A stretch of 64,000 nucleotides of DNA. Origin: Pomacea canaliculata (Eukaryota; Mollusca; Gastropoda; Architaenioglossa; Ampullariidae). The stretch covers positions 34,108,327 to 34,172,326 of the forward strand of contig NC_037590.1 of NCBI RefSeq assembly GCF_003073045.1, given 5' to 3'. The notes below the pieces were generated by a model, which ran no database searches, was not told the origin of the DNA, and worked only from the letters and a program-made list of their open reading frames with translations. Position numbers and translations under genes: made by a program. Positions 60,837 to 64,000 of this stretch are shown here, piece by piece (position 1 is the first letter of the stretch; the number at the start of each line of letters is the position of its first letter).

Positions 60837-62034
60837 CTTGTCCTCGCTCTTCTTTGTGGACATCGCTCGTATTCAAAAGACCTTAGATGAAATGCTATAC
60901 GGTACACTCAAAATCGCCCCAAAAACAAAAAAAACGTGTGTAAGTCTCAGTCTTCCTTCCATACCCACACTAACACAGTGATAATGCACATCCGCAAACA
61001 GACTCGCACAAATAACGAATACTCACCACATAATGAATATTCACAAACATTTCATAAATTTGACTCGAAAGTGCCACACTTTAACCTGACCATGGTCAAC
61101 AGCTGCAGTGTACTCACATATTTTGAGATATTTTTTTTGTTTACTTTTTTGTTGTTTTGGTTGGGATGTATCACATGCACCATTCGACACTTTAAGGCTG
61201 CCACCTCTAGGCTTGTCTATGACCTCGACCCTTCGGGGGTCAACCGAGCAAAGTGCCCACCACGCTTCAGTTCAAACACTAAAAGGCTGTTCACGAGCAA
61301 AGGGACGTAACACAGTCATGTCTACGGACATTCTCCTTCTCGCCAGGAAGATTTTTTTTCCGAACTGGAATACGTAAGGAGCTTCCACGGAAAGAATATC
61401 CGGCGAATTTTCTGACGAACACTTCTCTCTTTTTCCACACAGATGATGCACATGACATAACCTCCATCTATGCACGTGAAACATACCACTGGATTGTAAA
61501 ATGTCGTGATAAGAGAGATTTGTGATAAGTAGATATGTATCTGATATCGTTCGCTCCATAAACAGCTCCTGTAGTCGACGCAGCAAATCAGCACCGAAAA
61601 AAGCACATAAAATTCAAAGATTTTCCTGATGTTTCTTCAGCTTTTATCAATAATAAGATAAGGTGTGCGTGACAACACTTCCAGCAAAAAAAAAAAAAAA
61701 AGAAAAAAAAAGAAAATGAAGAACCCTGAAATTCTGTAATTTTCAAAAGAAAATGCTTTCTGTGTTTTGCCCCCGATAGACATCGCCACACTCGGGCGAT
61801 GAACAGTCGTGAACTTCGGGGTTACGTGCAAGGAAAAACAACTCTTCTGGAGCGTCACATTTTTTATGATCCTGCGTGTCTGATCCACAGTTCGTAAGTG
61901 CAAAGGTTATCATATCACTTTTTCATCTATGACGTGCAGAACGCACCAATCGGAAAACACTCCGTGATTCCTCCTCTTGCTCATAGGCATTACTGCAATG
62001 CCGGGTCAAGGTCAGTTCTGGGGATAGCTTCCGG

Positions 62035-63900
62035 TCAGACGTTAGTCTCCGGTGACTTTTCCATGGCGCTGAGGGCGATTCTTTCAGTATCCACATGCGC
62101 CTGCAAAAACAAGCACATAAGTATATGTCACAATTGATGCCCTTTCAAAGACAGGTGCGGACACATCCGCAAAAAACAAATTATGAAATATTCGCCCTAA
62201 TAGTATTAAGGACCTCTTTGCCATCATGCCAAGATTTGAGCTTTACGGATAACGTTTTAGATGGAGGAAAGAAAAGATTTTGGCTGAAAGGTGGACAGGA
62301 GACACTTTTGAAGCCTAACAAGCAGACAGAATATAAAGACAGACCAATGGGTACATGAATAGACAACAGACAAACTAGCTGACCAGCAGACACCAGTCAG
62401 GATAAATGCTTAGATACATTTCCTTAAAGTTTATTACTACACAGATTTTCAGAATTGTTCTTTTTTTGTGAATCGACTTTTTTAATATTATTATTCATCC
62501 AGTAAAATATTTGAATGCATTTCTGTAATGTTACAGTAGATGATGCTTTAGATGAGAAAAAACTGACAGTTACAGAAGTGAGAGTATCATTACTGTAGCA
62601 GCAGAAAAAGCAGAAAGAAAAAGCGGAGGCCGACGAGGACGGCAATGAAAATCGAAAGGAGACAAAGAGGACGATGAGCGTCGTGACGTCACTCACGTGT
62701 TCCTTCATGAGAGGCTGCGCGGCGTTACCGTTGAGCTGCGCGTCCCGCTCCATGCCCATGTGCTGCGCCCTCTTCCGTTGCCTCCTGCGCATGTCACGAA
62801 TTATTAGTCAAGTGAGAAAGTGCACTGAGGTTTATACATCATGTACGTATTTGTAGTTGAGTGAGTGCGTGCTGTGCGCCTGTGTGTGTGCACAGATGTG
62901 AATGTAAAAGATGAAGAGAAATAGAGAAAGAGAGAAAGTGAGAAAGCCAGAGAGAAAGAGAGACGAACACTGCGTAACTGACCTTCTCTTGAGGCCACAA
63001 TAAACGATGATAATAGTAAGAATAATGATAATGATGACCACGCCGGCAGCTATTCCCGCCTTCTTCACTTCTGCGGCATACAGAACTGGTGAAAGAATAA
63101 AAAAAAACTCATAATATATCCCTTAATCTGCTGGTTTTTACTTACTCCACAACTTTAAATTAGTTGAAAAAATAATTGAACATTTATAAAACTTAGAAAT
63201 GAGGGAGGTTGAGGTCCAAATAAGTTTTGATCGAGAGTCCGTCTTGTTTTGTGTTGAAGTTGTTAAAGATTATCTAGACTCCATTTATTATGCATTTAAA
63301 TGAGCTCTCGAGGATACTGTGTTAGGATTATATTTTTACCGAAAAAGTCTCCCGACAGCTCTTCGCAACGATCTCCTTCGTACAGCTCAGGACACCTGCA
63401 GAATAGACAGGACATAGATGTGGTTATTGTTAATTCTGTTTTTACTCACCTGCTCACTCACTCAAACAAACCGATGTGACTATGGACTGACTCACACATT
63501 CCTAAACGTTTCTTGAATGTTTGTGTCCTCTTCCCCTTAGTCAATAATCAGGCCATTGCAAATGAGGAAACAAAAATTTATAATCATTTCCTATTCATCG
63601 CTTCCATCATCATCATCGTCGTCGTCATCGTCGTCGTCGTCGTCGTCGTTGTTGTCGTCGTCATTATGCTCAACATTGGAACTCACTGGCAGAAGGCACT
63701 GCGGTTGCCACCGTCCAGGTCGAGGGCGTAGCATTCCCCATGGAGGCAGGCCGCCCGCTTCACCTCCTCCTCCGTGCATTTCTGCTGATGTCGCGCCACT
63801 GGTGTGACTGGCGTGACGGGGGTCGTCGTCTGTCGGGTCGGCGTTGTCGGCGTCGTGTCTGGCCGTGGCTGCGTTCTCGCCGGTGTGCGCCCGCATGCGT
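62035..63900 (-). CDS. EGFR-ligand-like membrane protein, gene A (5' end outside window)
   Basis: Exons, 5' to 3': 63900-63687, 63395-63340, 63085-62983, 62784-62697 and 62100-62035, all GT-AG with joining phases and no breaks. The signal-peptide exon must lie beyond the right edge. The visible 141 residues give a Thr/Pro-rich mucin-like stalk (TTPTTPTRQTTTPVTPVTP region), then one EGF domain, C-x9-C-x4-C-x13-C-x-C-x8-C, ending YEGDRC. This fits the EGFR-ligand consensus with its terminal Gly-x-Arg-Cys. Next come a transmembrane helix (AAGVVIIIIILTIIIVYCG), a polybasic RRRQRKR and a tail of about 45 residues ending ETNV, a class I PDZ-binding motif. It shares exon boundaries, and two exon lengths or phases, with gene B about 12 kb away. 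Likely a membrane growth-factor precursor of spitz/neuregulin shape; orthology is not resolved. Confidence 0.82.
63605..63666. repeat. TCA/TCG triplet microsatellite
   Basis: About 20 TCA, TCG and TTG triplets. It lies about 20 bases inside the intron from the donor of gene A's EGF exon. Confidence 0.9.
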
Positions 63901-64000
63901 CTGACGAGATGAAAAGTGCGACTGTTATCTTTGAATGTAAGCTGAAGTATGCACTTTACACAGAGACAATTAGAAGAGAACTGTCAGTGTCTGAAGAACT

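Larger units (their letters stand above)
50481..62034. other. Gene-poor interval between the two EGF-ligand genes
   Basis: Over 11 kb with no exon I can support. GC-richer sequence spans about 50.7-51.8 kb, next to gene B's 5' end, and could be a CpG-type promoter flank. An 82-codon plus-strand frame near 53268-53513 looks superficially protein-like (Trp, Cys, TPTTTP) but lacks a matching partner exon. The rest is AT-rich with microsatellites, listed separately. Confidence 0.5.

Noticed and set aside
63591-63896. An Asp-rich minus-strand protein
   Set aside because: The poly-Asp stretch is the triplet microsatellite read through an intron. The real frame of that exon is the Thr/Pro stalk and EGF domain of gene A.

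Overview
The window is animal nuclear DNA. It is AT-rich, intron-rich and full of microsatellites, and its genes have short exons with GT-AG boundaries. The gene content (an ADAMTS protease, EGF-family membrane ligands and small lineage-specific cysteine-rich secreted peptides) and the repeat types suggest a lophotrochozoan, most likely a gastropod mollusc. That placement is inferred; no species marker was recognised.

Layout: 1-11.3 kb has no supportable gene, only low-complexity tracts and the 3' stub of a non-LTR retrotransposon. From 11.37 to 16.8 kb, plus strand, there is a tandem family of three four-exon genes for small secreted peptides: signal peptide, a short segment ending in Lys-Arg, and an eight-cysteine core. 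Copies 1 and 2 look whole and copy 3 looks broken. A possible unrelated four-cysteine secreted peptide follows at 19.0-19.35 kb.

From 20.43 to 37.35 kb, minus strand, a 23-exon ADAMTS metalloprotease gene can be assembled: signal peptide, prodomain, zinc protease, disintegrin-like region, TSR1, Cys-rich, spacer, three more TSRs and PLAC. Three exons (29.27-29.44, 24.24-24.38 and 21.10-21.33 kb) need a one-base frame change to stay open.

From 44.4 to 50.3 kb, and from 62.0 kb to beyond the right edge, also minus strand, lie two paralogous single-pass membrane proteins with one extracellular EGF domain of EGFR-ligand type (Cys-x-Cys-x8-Cys with Gly-x-Arg-Cys), a transmembrane helix and a basic juxtamembrane segment. 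They share intron positions and phases. The distal copy ends in a class I PDZ-binding motif. The proximal copy also has a one-base frame discrepancy, inside its EGF exon.

The regions between (37.4-44.4 and 50.5-62.0 kb) hold minisatellites, a MITE-like element and low-complexity tracts but no gene I can support. Functionally, the window pairs cell-surface growth-factor-like ligands with a secreted matrix protease on one strand, beside a secreted-peptide cluster on the other. Whether they are co-regulated cannot be read from the sequence.
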